A DNA stretch of 35,696 nt from Chloroflexota bacterium (GCA_026389845.1 JAPLHB010000159.1:1-35696), one strand, 5' to 3'; positions 26,444 through 34,690 are shown, counted from the first letter of the stretch. The notes: generated by a model not told the origin, from the letters alone. Numbers and translations are program-made.

Positions 26444-27453
26444 GCGGCAAACGCGACCTGTCTCTGGATGTGATGCGTGGACTTTCTATCGTGTTCATGG
26501 TAGAAATCCACAGCCTTATTCATATACGGCCAAACAACCCTGTGGTTTACGATACCATGCGAAGCCTGGGAGCGTTGGCGGCCCCGTTCTTCCTCATTTG
26601 CGCCGGGATGGGGATTGGCTATCTGCAGCAACGCTACCGGGCTTCACTTTGGGAATTTCGCCAGATCACAATTCGCAGAGGGCTATTCCTCATTCTTCTG
26701 AGCAGTGTATTGGGTCTATCCCACTTGGATGCAACAAAAATCTTAGATTGGGATATCTTCACTCTGATCGGCGCCATGTACTTGCTGGTGGCTCTGGCCG
26801 GCGGTATTCGTTGGCGGGGTACTTTGATAGGCATGGTCCTAGTGCTCTTGGCCAATCTCATTCTTCCAATCGGTATCCCGGGCATTCTACGCGCGGGTTC
26901 CTTTCCCATCATTCCGTTTGCTCTCTATTTCCTCTATGGTCTCATCCTGGTAGACATGGGGGAAAGGTTGACCCAGAAGCACGTTGCCAATGTTGCAGGC
27001 AGTATCAGCGCGAGTTTAGTGGCTATAGCCGTTCTTGCCCAGGGTGACAGGTTGATCCATGTCACGCGTTATGACGTATGGCGGACAGAGGGGATCGCCA
27101 TAATTTTTGCGATATTCCTTTTGCTGTTACTGCTTATGCGGATGGCTCAGGCACGGTTGAATGCCTTTGAAAAGACCATGGCCCCTCTGACTCAATTAGG
27201 GAGAATATCCCTCTCTCTTTATTACGTGCAGTATTTCTTGTTGATGTTGGTTCCAAGTATATTGGGGCGGCTTGTCCATCGTGAGATACTGATTCTTTTG
27301 CCGACTGCAGCTTGGTTTATTTATCTTCTGGGATTCCTTTTCTTTTTATACCTGCTGGTAGTCGTATGGTCACGTTTTGCGTTCAAACTCAGCTTGGAAT
27401 GGTTCATGCATAACTACATATCTCGACGCTCGTCCTTCATTGACAAGGCGTAA
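26434..27453 (+). CDS. HGSNAT/DUF1624-like membrane acyltransferase
   Basis: A 339-residue membrane protein with about 9-10 hydrophobic segments. The N-terminus has RDLSLDVMRGLSIVFMVEIH, the motif of the acyltransferase 3/DUF1624 superclan, in which the conserved RxxxxDxxRG and a His after the first helix are diagnostic. Related proteins acetylate sugars across the membrane (for example heparan-alpha-glucosaminide N-acetyltransferase). It may acylate the glycan during or after export. It starts inside the end of the GT4 gene. It is the last gene before a MITE insertion. Confidence 0.75.
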   Translation: MRLSGKRDLSLDVMRGLSIVFMVEIHSLIHIRPNNPVVYDTMRSLGALAAPFFLICAGMGIGYLQQRYRASLWEFRQITIRRGLFLILLSSVLGLSHLDATKILDWDIFTLIGAMYLLVALAGGIRWRGTLIGMVLVLLANLILPIGIPGILRAGSFPIIPFALYFLYGLILVDMGERLTQKHVANVAGSISASLVAIAVLAQGDRLIHVTRYDVWRTEGIAIIFAIFLLLLLLMRMAQARLNAFEKTMAPLTQLGRISLSLYYVQYFLLMLVPSILGRLVHREILILLPTAAWFIYLLGFLFFLYLLVVVWSRFAFKLSLEWFMHNYISRRSSFIDKA

Positions 27454-27487
27454 CGTCATCGGTATCTGTGGTTTCAAATGAGATAAC

Positions 27488-27646
27488 GCAGTACCGCAAA
27501 ACTCGCTTTTGTCACCCCTTCGTTGCACTCAGGACAGGCTCTGAGCGCAGCGAACGGATTCTTCGCTGGTGTCACGCCGTAGCAAAAGTCCAGGGACGAA
27601 CCCGCTCAGAATGACAGGCAACTGGTAGCGAGTTTTGCGCTATTGC
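27488..27646. mobile_element. MITE-like element with 20-bp TIRs and 8-bp TSD, copy 2
   Basis: A 159-bp element. The left terminus is GCAGTACCGCAAAACTCGCT (27488-27507); the right terminus (27627-27646) is AGCGAGTTTTGCGCTATTGC, the reverse complement of GCAATAGCGCAAAACTCGCT, so 18 of 20 positions match. Exact direct repeats GAGATAAC lie at 27480-27487 and 27647-27654. The interior holds one CTCAGGACAGG module, GGATTCTTCGCTGGTGTCAC and CCCGCTCAGAATGACAGG. It has no coding capacity. It sits inside the polysaccharide locus between two gene groups, 47 bp before the GTG of a GNAT gene. Confidence 0.88.
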
Positions 27647-27701
27647 GAGATAACTATGGACTGGTTAGCCTCATCTAATAGCTCAGGGGGGTGCTGTTCC
27701 G

Positions 27702-28370
27702 GTGGAATCGAGATCAGAAAGAATTACAGTAAAACGGCTAGAAGAAGACTATCTTGATTCGGTTTTGGCTATGCACGAAAAGTATATCTGGCAGGGGCCG
27801 ATTGGGAAAATCCAGCGGCGATTCTTGCATGCCTATTATCGCGAGCTTGTCCACTATGCTGATGGCGTTGTCTACGTGGCCATCTCTGGAAACCAAGTGG
27901 TTGGTTATGTATCATTGGTCAATGGCCAAGCCCGTCTAGTTTTTCGTCTAATGTTGAATCATCCATGGCTATGTGCACAGTATACGATTAGAGTGTTACT
28001 GTCTCTACAGCTTATGGAATATCTGTGGACCAAAATACGCTATGAAGTATTAGGCGACAAATGGGGACCTGAACTGAAGCCGGTTAGCAATCCATACGAA
28101 TTGCGCTCGATCGCTGTCGATCCCAACTATCGCAATGCTGATGTCGGAACGGCTCTGCTTCAAGCGGTGCTAGAGCATGCTCAGCGACGAAACTGGAGGC
28201 CGGTAATCTCTTGGGTAGCGCAGGCGAACTTGCCTTCCGCTCGGCTATTCGAGAAGGTAGGGTTTAGGAAGATAGGAACAAGACCGGAATCAGACGGAAC
28301 GGTCTGTCTGTATCGGTATGATCTGAGTTGTCCAGACCCAGACGCACATAGGACATATGATGAACGCTGA
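27702..28370 (+). CDS. GNAT-family N-acetyltransferase
   Basis: A 222-residue protein with the GNAT fold. The N-terminal beta strand region has VVYVAISGNQVVGYVSL, and the acetyl-CoA loop region reads LRSIAVDPNYRNADVGTALLQAVLEHA (shown in part) before NLPSARLFEKVGFRKIG. The pyrophosphate-binding loop is R-N-A-D-V-G-T, slightly off the usual Q/RxxGxG/A. It probably acetylates an amino sugar or other amine for the glycan. It has a GTG start with a G-rich segment upstream. Its 3' end overlaps the next gene by 14 bp. Confidence 0.82.
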   Translation: MESRSERITVKRLEEDYLDSVLAMHEKYIWQGPIGKIQRRFLHAYYRELVHYADGVVYVAISGNQVVGYVSLVNGQARLVFRLMLNHPWLCAQYTIRVLLSLQLMEYLWTKIRYEVLGDKWGPELKPVSNPYELRSIAVDPNYRNADVGTALLQAVLEHAQRRNWRPVISWVAQANLPSARLFEKVGFRKIGTRPESDGTVCLYRYDLSCPDPDAHRTYDER

Positions 28371-29328
28371 AGTGTTCGCCGAATGGTTGCAACGTCAGGG
28401 TTATCACGTTGCGCGCACAGAGAGTAGCTACTGGTATAATGCAGGTCCACGCGTCTACCAGGCCTTCCCATATCACTGGGTGATTGAACCCCAGGAAGAA
28501 GAACTGTTATCATTCCTTAGGCGGAATAGGGCAATTGCCCTTCGCTACTCAACCCCTCTCACTGCTGCGCAAGGAAAGTTAAGCTATCATGTGGTTTGTG
28601 AAGGGCCTTCATTCGATTTTGCTTCCCTTCCGAGGAAGGTCCGTCAGGATATCAACAAGGGGCTGGAATACGCTGCGGTAGAGCACATCCCAGTTTTCAG
28701 ACTCGCTACGGAAGGTTGGAATCTGCGGTCGGAGACCCTAATCCGTCAGGGCAGAACCAAGGCCGAAAACCAGACTTGGTGGCGCCGAATGTGTCAAAGT
28801 GCTCAAGACCTGCCCGGATTTGAGGCCTGGGGGGCGATTCATGATGGACAACTCGTGGCCTCATTCCTGGCTTGTACTTGTGATAGCTGTTATACTTTGC
28901 TCTATCATCAGAGTGCCACGGCGCATCTGCGGAATGGAATTAATAATGCCATCTTTTATTCCGTCACTGCTGCGGCACTTAGTCGCCCTGGCATCTCCCA
29001 GGTCTTCGTGGCTTTACATTCACTGGATGCATCACCAGACGTGGATCGATTCAAGTTCCGCATGAGATACACGACGCGGCCTATCAGACAACGGGTGGTC
29101 TTTCATCCTTCGCTATCTTTGGTCTTGGATCCAGTCAACCCTATAGTAACTAGGCTGATTCGGCACTGGTCGCCAGAAACTCCGGCGCTGGCAAAAGTGA
29201 AGGGAATGCTGCGATTTTACCTGGATGGTAAACTGCCTTTGGATAAACAGAATTGGCCCGAAATTTTGCTGAATGCTAAAGCTGACGTGATGGGGAGCGC
29301 GTCAGCCACGCATGGGGCACAAGAGTGA
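28357..29328 (+). CDS. FemAB/GNAT-like acyltransferase
   Basis: A 323-residue protein. The central part has a GNAT-like core, with FEAWGAIHDGQLVASFLA (a strand pair typical of FemAB/BioF2-like domains) and a LRNGINNAIFYSVTAAAL helix. LPRKVRQDINKGLE in the N-terminal half resembles the RxxxRxxxxK part of FemAB/peptidoglycan-bridge or capsule acyltransferases. The family can attach amino acids or acyl groups to glycans. The match is loose and other GNAT-derived roles are possible. Its ATG overlaps the GNAT gene, so the two are probably translated together. Confidence 0.65.
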   Translation: MMNAEVFAEWLQRQGYHVARTESSYWYNAGPRVYQAFPYHWVIEPQEEELLSFLRRNRAIALRYSTPLTAAQGKLSYHVVCEGPSFDFASLPRKVRQDINKGLEYAAVEHIPVFRLATEGWNLRSETLIRQGRTKAENQTWWRRMCQSAQDLPGFEAWGAIHDGQLVASFLACTCDSCYTLLYHQSATAHLRNGINNAIFYSVTAAALSRPGISQVFVALHSLDASPDVDRFKFRMRYTTRPIRQRVVFHPSLSLVLDPVNPIVTRLIRHWSPETPALAKVKGMLRFYLDGKLPLDKQNWPEILLNAKADVMGSASATHGAQE

Positions 29329-29437
29329 TTTCCGCGCACGAACTGTGAGCTGATTGTGCTTTACTGGCCGATGTGTTTTCATTAATTTGTGATTAGCGAG
29401 CGATTTTGGATTGTCTCTTTGGGCCAGGAAAGACACG

Positions 29438-31642
29438 ATGATGCAAAAACGTATGATCTGGACATATGAAAGACAAAGGTCGAATCGCGCCCGGAAAGCG
29501 ATCGGCGTAACTATCTTGGTCGTAGTTCTAGGCGCCATGTTGATCGGTCTATTGCTTGCTTTTAACGCTGCAAGACATTCTTCTTCGGTGGGAGCATCTG
29601 TTAAGACGCAACCTTCCCCAGTGGAGACATCTGCCAGGGTGCAACTTTCCGCGGTGGTCACACCTGCTACAGGATTCTCTTCTCCTGCAGTAGCGATTCA
29701 TGTTTCCGAACTTACGAAGAACCTAGAGACAATGCCGGCTGTGCCTCCAACCCCGATGGGGAGTGGCACATCCGGTTTTCAGTGGTGGATCACAGCCTGG
29801 CACTATTTCACAGTATATGAGTCTATCGAGGAAGCGCTTCGTTCGGATGGCACCCCTTTTATTGAAGTGAGCGATGCGGATATTCGGGTTGGTCGCTTGC
29901 TCACTGCCGAGGGCTCGCCAAAGTATCCCATCCTAATTAGCCTGGCATCCGAAGCAATAAGCGATGATGAGATTTCACAGTTGCGCAGCTATGTCACTGC
30001 GGGCGGGTTCTTGTTTGCCGGTTCCTCGGCCTTTACTCGCAACCCGGATGGGACAACACGTGGCAACTTCGCCCTTGCGGATGAGATGGGCCTGCAGATG
30101 GCTAAATCAGATCTCCAGAATTGGTACCTGAACGATACATTCAGCAAGGCTCTTGATCATCGGCTGGTTTCGCATATTCCCTGGGGCCTGCTTGCCTGGC
30201 ACATGCCGCAGAGATCGGAAACTATGTCGCAAGGCACGGACGCCTATAATGTGTGGCAGGTTCGCGCAATAGATGCGGAAGTGATTGCTAATGGCGGGTC
30301 GGGCCCGATTTTGGCTACCAAAGCCTATGGTGAGGGACGATTTATCTACCATGGTGCAATGCAGCCCGTGATCGGGTACGGCGCTGCCGACCCAAGCACG
30401 TACGCCTATGTAATTTATCGTAATGCGATAGAATGGGCGTTCGAGTCGGCTAAGCTGCCGCTTATTCGACTTAGTCCCTGGCGGTATCCGTACGATGCCG
30501 CATTGGTTTTTCGTCATGACTTTGAGAATTCTGCTCCATATATACAGGCAATCGAATACTCTGCGAAGTACGAGAGTTCTGTCGGAGTAAGAGGTGACTA
30601 TTTCTTCTGCACTGGCGTGGTTCGCTTGGGGTCGGAGGATCATCAATTGTCAGAAGAACAGAAGATGGCCACAATTACCAGCTTGGGAAGAGCCGTCTCT
30701 CTTTATGGGGCGACAATCGGTTCTCACAACGGCGGTCTGTCAAATCCAGCGCAACCCTCTTTGCCGCCCCAGTCATACCAATATTGGCATTGGGGGCCCG
30801 ACCAGGCCTTGGATCTGCACCCACAGGGCTATATCAACGGGAAAGCGTATGCTTATACATCTATCTTGATCTCATTTCAGGACATTGAGGGTTGGTTATC
30901 CGGGTTAGACAATGGTCGCTCGGGTTGTGGTACAGCCAGGAATTGTCCACGGCTGTGGGCTGCACCCTATTATTCCTCTACCCGAGAGGCATCTAAGGAT
31001 CTTTTGGAGCAGCTAGGGGTGGCTACCTCAGGCGAGCAGGAGATCGGTCCCTTTCCGCATTGGACCCTCTCCACGGAGACGCCGGACAGGCACTATTCAC
31101 ATTTGACGTTGCCAGTGAGCAACTGGTATACGGGCACTCAGATTGCACAATCCATGGAACAGCACGATGTGTTGTCGCTGCGTTCAGTAATTGATTTTTA
31201 CTATGGACTAGGTGCGTTGGTTAATATTTATGCACACAATCGGTCAGATAGCGTGCTGGGACAAGCGTATATTGCCTATAGCTTCAGCAAGCCCAGGACT
31301 TGGTCTACAAATGCCACAGGAATATACGATTGGTGGCAATTGCGCTCAACAACCTCCATCACGCCTTCCTACAGTCTTCAGGATGGGACAACGACAGCAA
31401 GAGTACGAGTTGCAGGCTCTCGCGATCCAGATACTGCGATCCAAATTGCGATTCCCGGCTGGCCCGCTGATACTACACACAACGTGAGGGTGCTTTTGAA
31501 TGAAATGCCGGCTACTCAAAATGACTATCGCACTACTTCTGTCGGGGTGGAGGTACGAGTCGGTACAACGGCTTCTACAGTTGATGTAAGTTATGGCCCG
31601 CTATTGAAGACCATGTTTCCTTTGATTATCAAGACGCAGTGA
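29438..31642 (+). CDS. Large membrane-anchored deacetylase-like protein
   Basis: A 734-residue protein. After a basic N-terminus there is one membrane segment (about 23-45, VTILVVVLGAMLIGLLLAF), then a Ser/Thr/Pro-rich linker (to about 110). A domain with FIEVSDADI..YPILISLAS..ISDDEISQLRSYVTAGGFLFAGSS resembles a glutamine-amidotransferase-like fold (about 115-335). From about 347, ALVFRHDFENS and, later, IGSHNGG recall a NodB-like polysaccharide deacetylase in which the usual TFDDG and HxxxH are altered. A beta-rich C-terminal part follows. It would act outside the cell on the glycan, as PelA and similar proteins do; catalysis is uncertain. ATG 29438 has AGGAAAG upstream. Confidence 0.6.
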   Translation: MMQKRMIWTYERQRSNRARKAIGVTILVVVLGAMLIGLLLAFNAARHSSSVGASVKTQPSPVETSARVQLSAVVTPATGFSSPAVAIHVSELTKNLETMPAVPPTPMGSGTSGFQWWITAWHYFTVYESIEEALRSDGTPFIEVSDADIRVGRLLTAEGSPKYPILISLASEAISDDEISQLRSYVTAGGFLFAGSSAFTRNPDGTTRGNFALADEMGLQMAKSDLQNWYLNDTFSKALDHRLVSHIPWGLLAWHMPQRSETMSQGTDAYNVWQVRAIDAEVIANGGSGPILATKAYGEGRFIYHGAMQPVIGYGAADPSTYAYVIYRNAIEWAFESAKLPLIRLSPWRYPYDAALVFRHDFENSAPYIQAIEYSAKYESSVGVRGDYFFCTGVVRLGSEDHQLSEEQKMATITSLGRAVSLYGATIGSHNGGLSNPAQPSLPPQSYQYWHWGPDQALDLHPQGYINGKAYAYTSILISFQDIEGWLSGLDNGRSGCGTARNCPRLWAAPYYSSTREASKDLLEQLGVATSGEQEIGPFPHWTLSTETPDRHYSHLTLPVSNWYTGTQIAQSMEQHDVLSLRSVIDFYYGLGALVNIYAHNRSDSVLGQAYIAYSFSKPRTWSTNATGIYDWWQLRSTTSITPSYSLQDGTTTARVRVAGSRDPDTAIQIAIPGWPADTTHNVRVLLNEMPATQNDYRTTSVGVEVRVGTTASTVDVSYGPLLKTMFPLIIKTQ

Positions 31643-31790
31643 AAACGTATAAGCTGGCGAGAGAGTGATTCCCTACATGCGAGAAGGTCTTTTTTGCCTC
31701 ATTCCCCCTTCTATTGGGCGAGTAGAAAAGCGTCGAAGCCCGGGACTGAGGTCTACCCGATCCTGATCAAGATCTTGGAACGAGTTGCGA

Positions 31791-32471
31791 ATGAGAGATC
31801 GTAGTAATATACCAGACTCCAATTTCATTATCCGTCTCGCAACCCTGGCGGACGTCGAAGCGTTGGTCGAGTTACATTGGATGTCATTCAAGCCCGAGGA
31901 TCACGTCCCCGTCATGCTGGGAAGACGCTACGTGAGGGCGACCTATCATTGGTTGGTAACTGGCGCCATCAGCTATGTGCTCGTGGCTGAAGCAAATGGC
32001 TGCATCGTGGGGTTGATCGCCGTTGCAGATCGTTCCTTTATCAGCCCGATGTTCAGGGCGTGTCTGAGCGAATTTGCACTCAGTATAGCGCGACATCCTG
32101 GCTTGCTCTTGCGCGGCAAGCTGTGGCAGCGGCTCCTTCGTCGGCCAGATGTAACGTCGCAAGGGCGGCACATCGCCGATTACCCCGGCATGGCGCAGAT
32201 GACCAACGGCGCCGTTGATGCCGGCTACCGTGGGCAAGGTGTCTTCCCCGCGTTGGTCGAGGCGTCGCGCACCTTCAGCAAGGAACGCGGCAGCAGAGCT
32301 ATCCGCGCGGGCATCTATAAGACCAACATGCCTAGTCGGCGCGTCTTTATCAAAGCCGGTTGGATCGAGACGCCTGCTTTGGAGACGCCTGATACGGTTT
32401 TCTATGTCTCATATCTCGATCCGGCTTTTCCTATCGAGTTGGGGCTCGATGGGGCGCAGTTCCATACATGA
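31791..32471 (+). CDS. GNAT-family N-acetyltransferase
   Basis: A 226-residue protein with the GNAT layout: N-terminal IIRLATLADVEALVELHWMSF, a core strand YVLVAEANGCIVGLIAVAD and the acetyl-CoA loop GYRGQGVFPALVEASRTF followed by NMPSRRVFIKAGWIE. The loop G-Y-R-G-Q-G-V fits the RxxGxG/A pattern with the strand order kept. By eye, the first third is AT-richer than the rest, so the compositional break of the locus lies inside the gene. ATG 31791 is chosen over an upstream TTG 31785. The gap at 31643-31790 shows nothing notable. Confidence 0.82.
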   Translation: MRDRSNIPDSNFIIRLATLADVEALVELHWMSFKPEDHVPVMLGRRYVRATYHWLVTGAISYVLVAEANGCIVGLIAVADRSFISPMFRACLSEFALSIARHPGLLLRGKLWQRLLRRPDVTSQGRHIADYPGMAQMTNGAVDAGYRGQGVFPALVEASRTFSKERGSRAIRAGIYKTNMPSRRVFIKAGWIETPALETPDTVFYVSYLDPAFPIELGLDGAQFHT

Positions 32472-32509
32472 TGGTGCAATCACGAGAAACTCATTTTGGA
32501 GAGAGCCTA

Positions 32510-33691
32510 ATGCGGGATGCTTTCTTGTCTTTTTCGCCACCACTGATTGGCGATGACGAAATTTCCGAAGTACTGGATACCCTGCGTTCCGACTGGATCA
32601 CCACCGGCCCCAAGGTCAGGCGGTTCGAGCAGGAATTCGCCGCATTCATCGGCGCGCCGGCCGCCGCGGCAGTCAGCTCGGCCACCGACGCCATGCTGGT
32701 GGGGCTGGCCGCGCTGGGCGTGGGACCTGGGGACGAGGTCATCACCACGCCGATGACCTTCTGCTCCACGGTGCATGTTATCGAGCATCTGAACGCGCGA
32801 CCGGTGCTGGTGGATGTGGCGCCGGATACGCTCAACATTGACCCCGAGCAGGTCGCGCGGGCCATCACCTCGCGGACGCGTGGCATCATGCCGGTGCATC
32901 TGTATGGCCATCCGTGCGAGATGGACGCCCTCCATGATCTGGCTAACCGGCACAATCTGTTTATCCTGGAGGATGCGGCACATGCCCTGCCCGCCCGTTA
33001 CAAAGGGCGCATGATAGGGATGCCCAGGAATCCAGGGGCAGGGAACAGGGGGCAGTTGACGGCGTTCAGCTTCTATGCTACGAAGAACCTGACGACGGCC
33101 GAAGGCGGCATGTTGACCGGCGAGCCGGAGTTGATTGATAGGGCGCGCATCTGGAGTCTGCACGGCATGAGCCGCGACGCGTACAAGCGGTACAGCGCTG
33201 AAGGCTCGTGGTATTACGAGGTTGTGCTGCCCGGCTTCAAGTGCAACATGACCGACATCCAGGCGGCGTTGGGGCTGCAACAGCTCCGCAAGCTGCCTGG
33301 CTTCCAGGCGCGGCGCCGCCAGATCGTCCGAAGGTACAACGAGGCATTCGCCTCCTGCGATGCGTTACAGACGCCGGTCGAGCGCCCCGAAGTCGAATCG
33401 GCCTGGCACATCTATGCATTGCGGCTCAATCTGGAACGCCTGACCATTGACCGGGCCCGCTTCATCGAAGAACTCAAGGCGCGCAACATCGGCGTCAGCG
33501 TCCACTTCATCCCTATCCATTTACACCCATACTATCGGGATAAGTACGAGTACAAGCCCGATGACTTCCCCGTGGCGTACCGTGAGTACCAGCGGCTTAT
33601 CTCGTTGCCGTTGAATCTGCGGATGAACGATGGCGATGTCCAGGATGTGATTGACGCAGTGCTGGACATCGCGGAGCGGTATCGGCGGTAG
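32510..33691 (+). CDS. DegT/DnrJ/EryC1/StrS-family sugar aminotransferase
   Basis: A 393-residue PLP-dependent enzyme that transaminates keto-sugars made by NDP-sugar dehydratases. It has SSATDAMLVGLAALGVGPGDEV (PLP phosphate region), EDAAHALPA with Asp155 (PLP N1 contact) and Lys192 in FSFYATKNLTTAEGG (Schiff base). An insertion MPRNPGAGNRGQ replaces the usual short turn just before the catalytic lysine strand and looks repeat-derived. ATG 32510 is preferred because TTGGAGAG lies just upstream; ATG 32468 overlaps the previous gene. With the initiating transferase and CapD-like gene on the right it suggests a PglE-like step in amino-sugar synthesis. Confidence 0.9.
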   Translation: MRDAFLSFSPPLIGDDEISEVLDTLRSDWITTGPKVRRFEQEFAAFIGAPAAAAVSSATDAMLVGLAALGVGPGDEVITTPMTFCSTVHVIEHLNARPVLVDVAPDTLNIDPEQVARAITSRTRGIMPVHLYGHPCEMDALHDLANRHNLFILEDAAHALPARYKGRMIGMPRNPGAGNRGQLTAFSFYATKNLTTAEGGMLTGEPELIDRARIWSLHGMSRDAYKRYSAEGSWYYEVVLPGFKCNMTDIQAALGLQQLRKLPGFQARRRQIVRRYNEAFASCDALQTPVERPEVESAWHIYALRLNLERLTIDRARFIEELKARNIGVSVHFIPIHLHPYYRDKYEYKPDDFPVAYREYQRLISLPLNLRMNDGDVQDVIDAVLDIAERYRR

Positions 33692-33846
33692 GAGTGCCCC
33701 CCTGGCCCCCCGACTGCGGGGGGAAGGAGTGATCTCCCCCAGGATTGGGGGGCTGGGGGGACCGCCGAAGTGAGCGCCCCTCTGGCCCCCCGACTGCGGG
33801 GGGTAGGAGTGATCTCCCCCAGGATTGGGGGGCTGGGGGGCCGAAG
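33692..33846 (-). repeat. Two copies of the 80-bp G/C-tract hairpin repeat (left array)
   Basis: Copies start at 33692 and 33772. Each holds CCCCCCGACTGCGGGGGG (stem) and CTCCCCCAGGATTGGGGGG. In reverse orientation they match the units of the right array at 34232-34690; for example, the CCCCCAGGATTGGGGG block is common to both. The array starts right after the aminotransferase stop, and the second copy ends about 10 bp before the DUF559 start codon. Runs of five to six Gs could also form G-quadruplexes. Confidence 0.85.
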
Positions 33847-33856
33847 CCCAGGTCTC

Positions 33857-34243
33857 ATGACCCCACGCGACAAAACTACCCCACGTATCCGTGGCACAAC
33901 ACCAGAGATTGAAGCCGCGGCGCGGCGATTGCGGCGCAATATGACGCCGGCCGAGCTAAAACTTTGGGGCGCGTTGCAGAACAAGCAGTTGGACGGTCTC
34001 AAGTTCCGGCCACAGCATCCTGTGGGGCCGTTTATCCTGGACTTTTGGTGTCCGGCTCGCAAACTTGTTGTGGAGTTGGACGGCGGAGTTCACGAAGGGC
34101 AAACAGACTACGACGAAGCGCGAACGCAGCAGTTACAGGATTACGGCTATCGCGTTATTCGGTTTCGGAACGAGGAAGTGGTGAGTGACTTGGCGTCGGT
34201 CTTGGAACGGATTCGGGAAGCGGCACGGAGGTCGGCCCCCTAA
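33857..34243 (+). CDS. DUF559 (Vsr-like nuclease fold) protein
   Basis: A 128-residue protein with a DUF559 domain: TPAELKLWGALQNKQLDGLKFRPQHPVGPFILDFWCP (shown in parts), Asp62, Glu73 in VVELDGGVHE, and YRVIRFRNEEV. The domain shares the very-short-patch-repair endonuclease fold, with D/E metal ligands, so it may cut DNA; its in vivo job is not established. An open extension upstream to 33770 is encoded by the repeat and is rejected. The gene is boxed by inverted repeat arrays: about 10 bp from the left array, and its last codons and TAA stop (34241-34243) lie inside the first unit of the right array. It interrupts the run of polysaccharide genes and has no link to them. Confidence 0.85.
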   Translation: MTPRDKTTPRIRGTTPEIEAAARRLRRNMTPAELKLWGALQNKQLDGLKFRPQHPVGPFILDFWCPARKLVVELDGGVHEGQTDYDEARTQQLQDYGYRVIRFRNEEVVSDLASVLERIREAARRSAP

Positions 34244-34690
34244 CCCCCAATCCTGGGGGAACCTACTCCCCCCCCGAAATCGGGGGGTTGGGGGTGGTTG
34301 AGGGCCAGGCTCGGCCCCCTAACCCCCATCCTGGGGCATCCGTCTCCCCCCCGAAATCGGGGGGTTGGGGGCGGTTGAGGGCCAGGCTCGGCCCCCTAAC
34401 CCCCCATCCTGGGGGAACCTACTCCCCCCGAAATCGGGGGGTTGGGGGTGGTTGAGGGCCAGGCTCGGCCCCCTAACTCCCCATCCTGGGGGAACCTACT
34501 CCCCCCGAAATCGGGGGGTTGGGGGGGCGGTTGAGGGCCAGGCTCGGCCCCCTAACCCCCCATCCTGGGGCATCCGTCTCCCCCCGATTTCGGGGGGTCA
34601 GGGGGGCTGAGGGCGATGCTCGGCTCTCTCTCCTAAAATCCTGGGGGAACCGTCTCCCCCCCAAGTTGGGGGGCCGGGGGGGCCTCACAC
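34232..34690 (+). repeat. Six-unit 76-79-bp hairpin repeat array (right array)
   Basis: Units start at 34232, 34311, 34388, 34465, 34544 and 34620 (periods 79, 77, 77, 79, 76); the last is diverged. Each begins TCGGCCCCCTAACCCCC, then CCTGGGGGAA or CCTGGGGCAT, then a stem CCCCCCGAAATCGGGGGG, then GGTTGAGGGCCAGGC. The units are in the opposite orientation to the two left copies at 33692-33846. There are no unique spacers, so this is not a CRISPR array. It fills the gap between the DUF559 gene and the sugar transferase gene and stops 2 bp before the latter's ATG. Confidence 0.92.

Noticed and set aside
26280..27047. Plus-strand frame overlapping the second GT4 and the acyltransferase genes
   Set aside because: Out of frame with both conserved genes, no recognisable motif.
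33770..33856. 29-residue N-terminal extension of the DUF559 protein
   Set aside because: Pro/Gly/Arg-rich translation of the G/C-tract repeat, not part of the DUF559 domain.
34232..34690. CRISPR array
   Set aside because: The units follow each other with no unique spacers, the period is 76-79 bp and there are no cas genes; it is a tandem array of a hairpin repeat.
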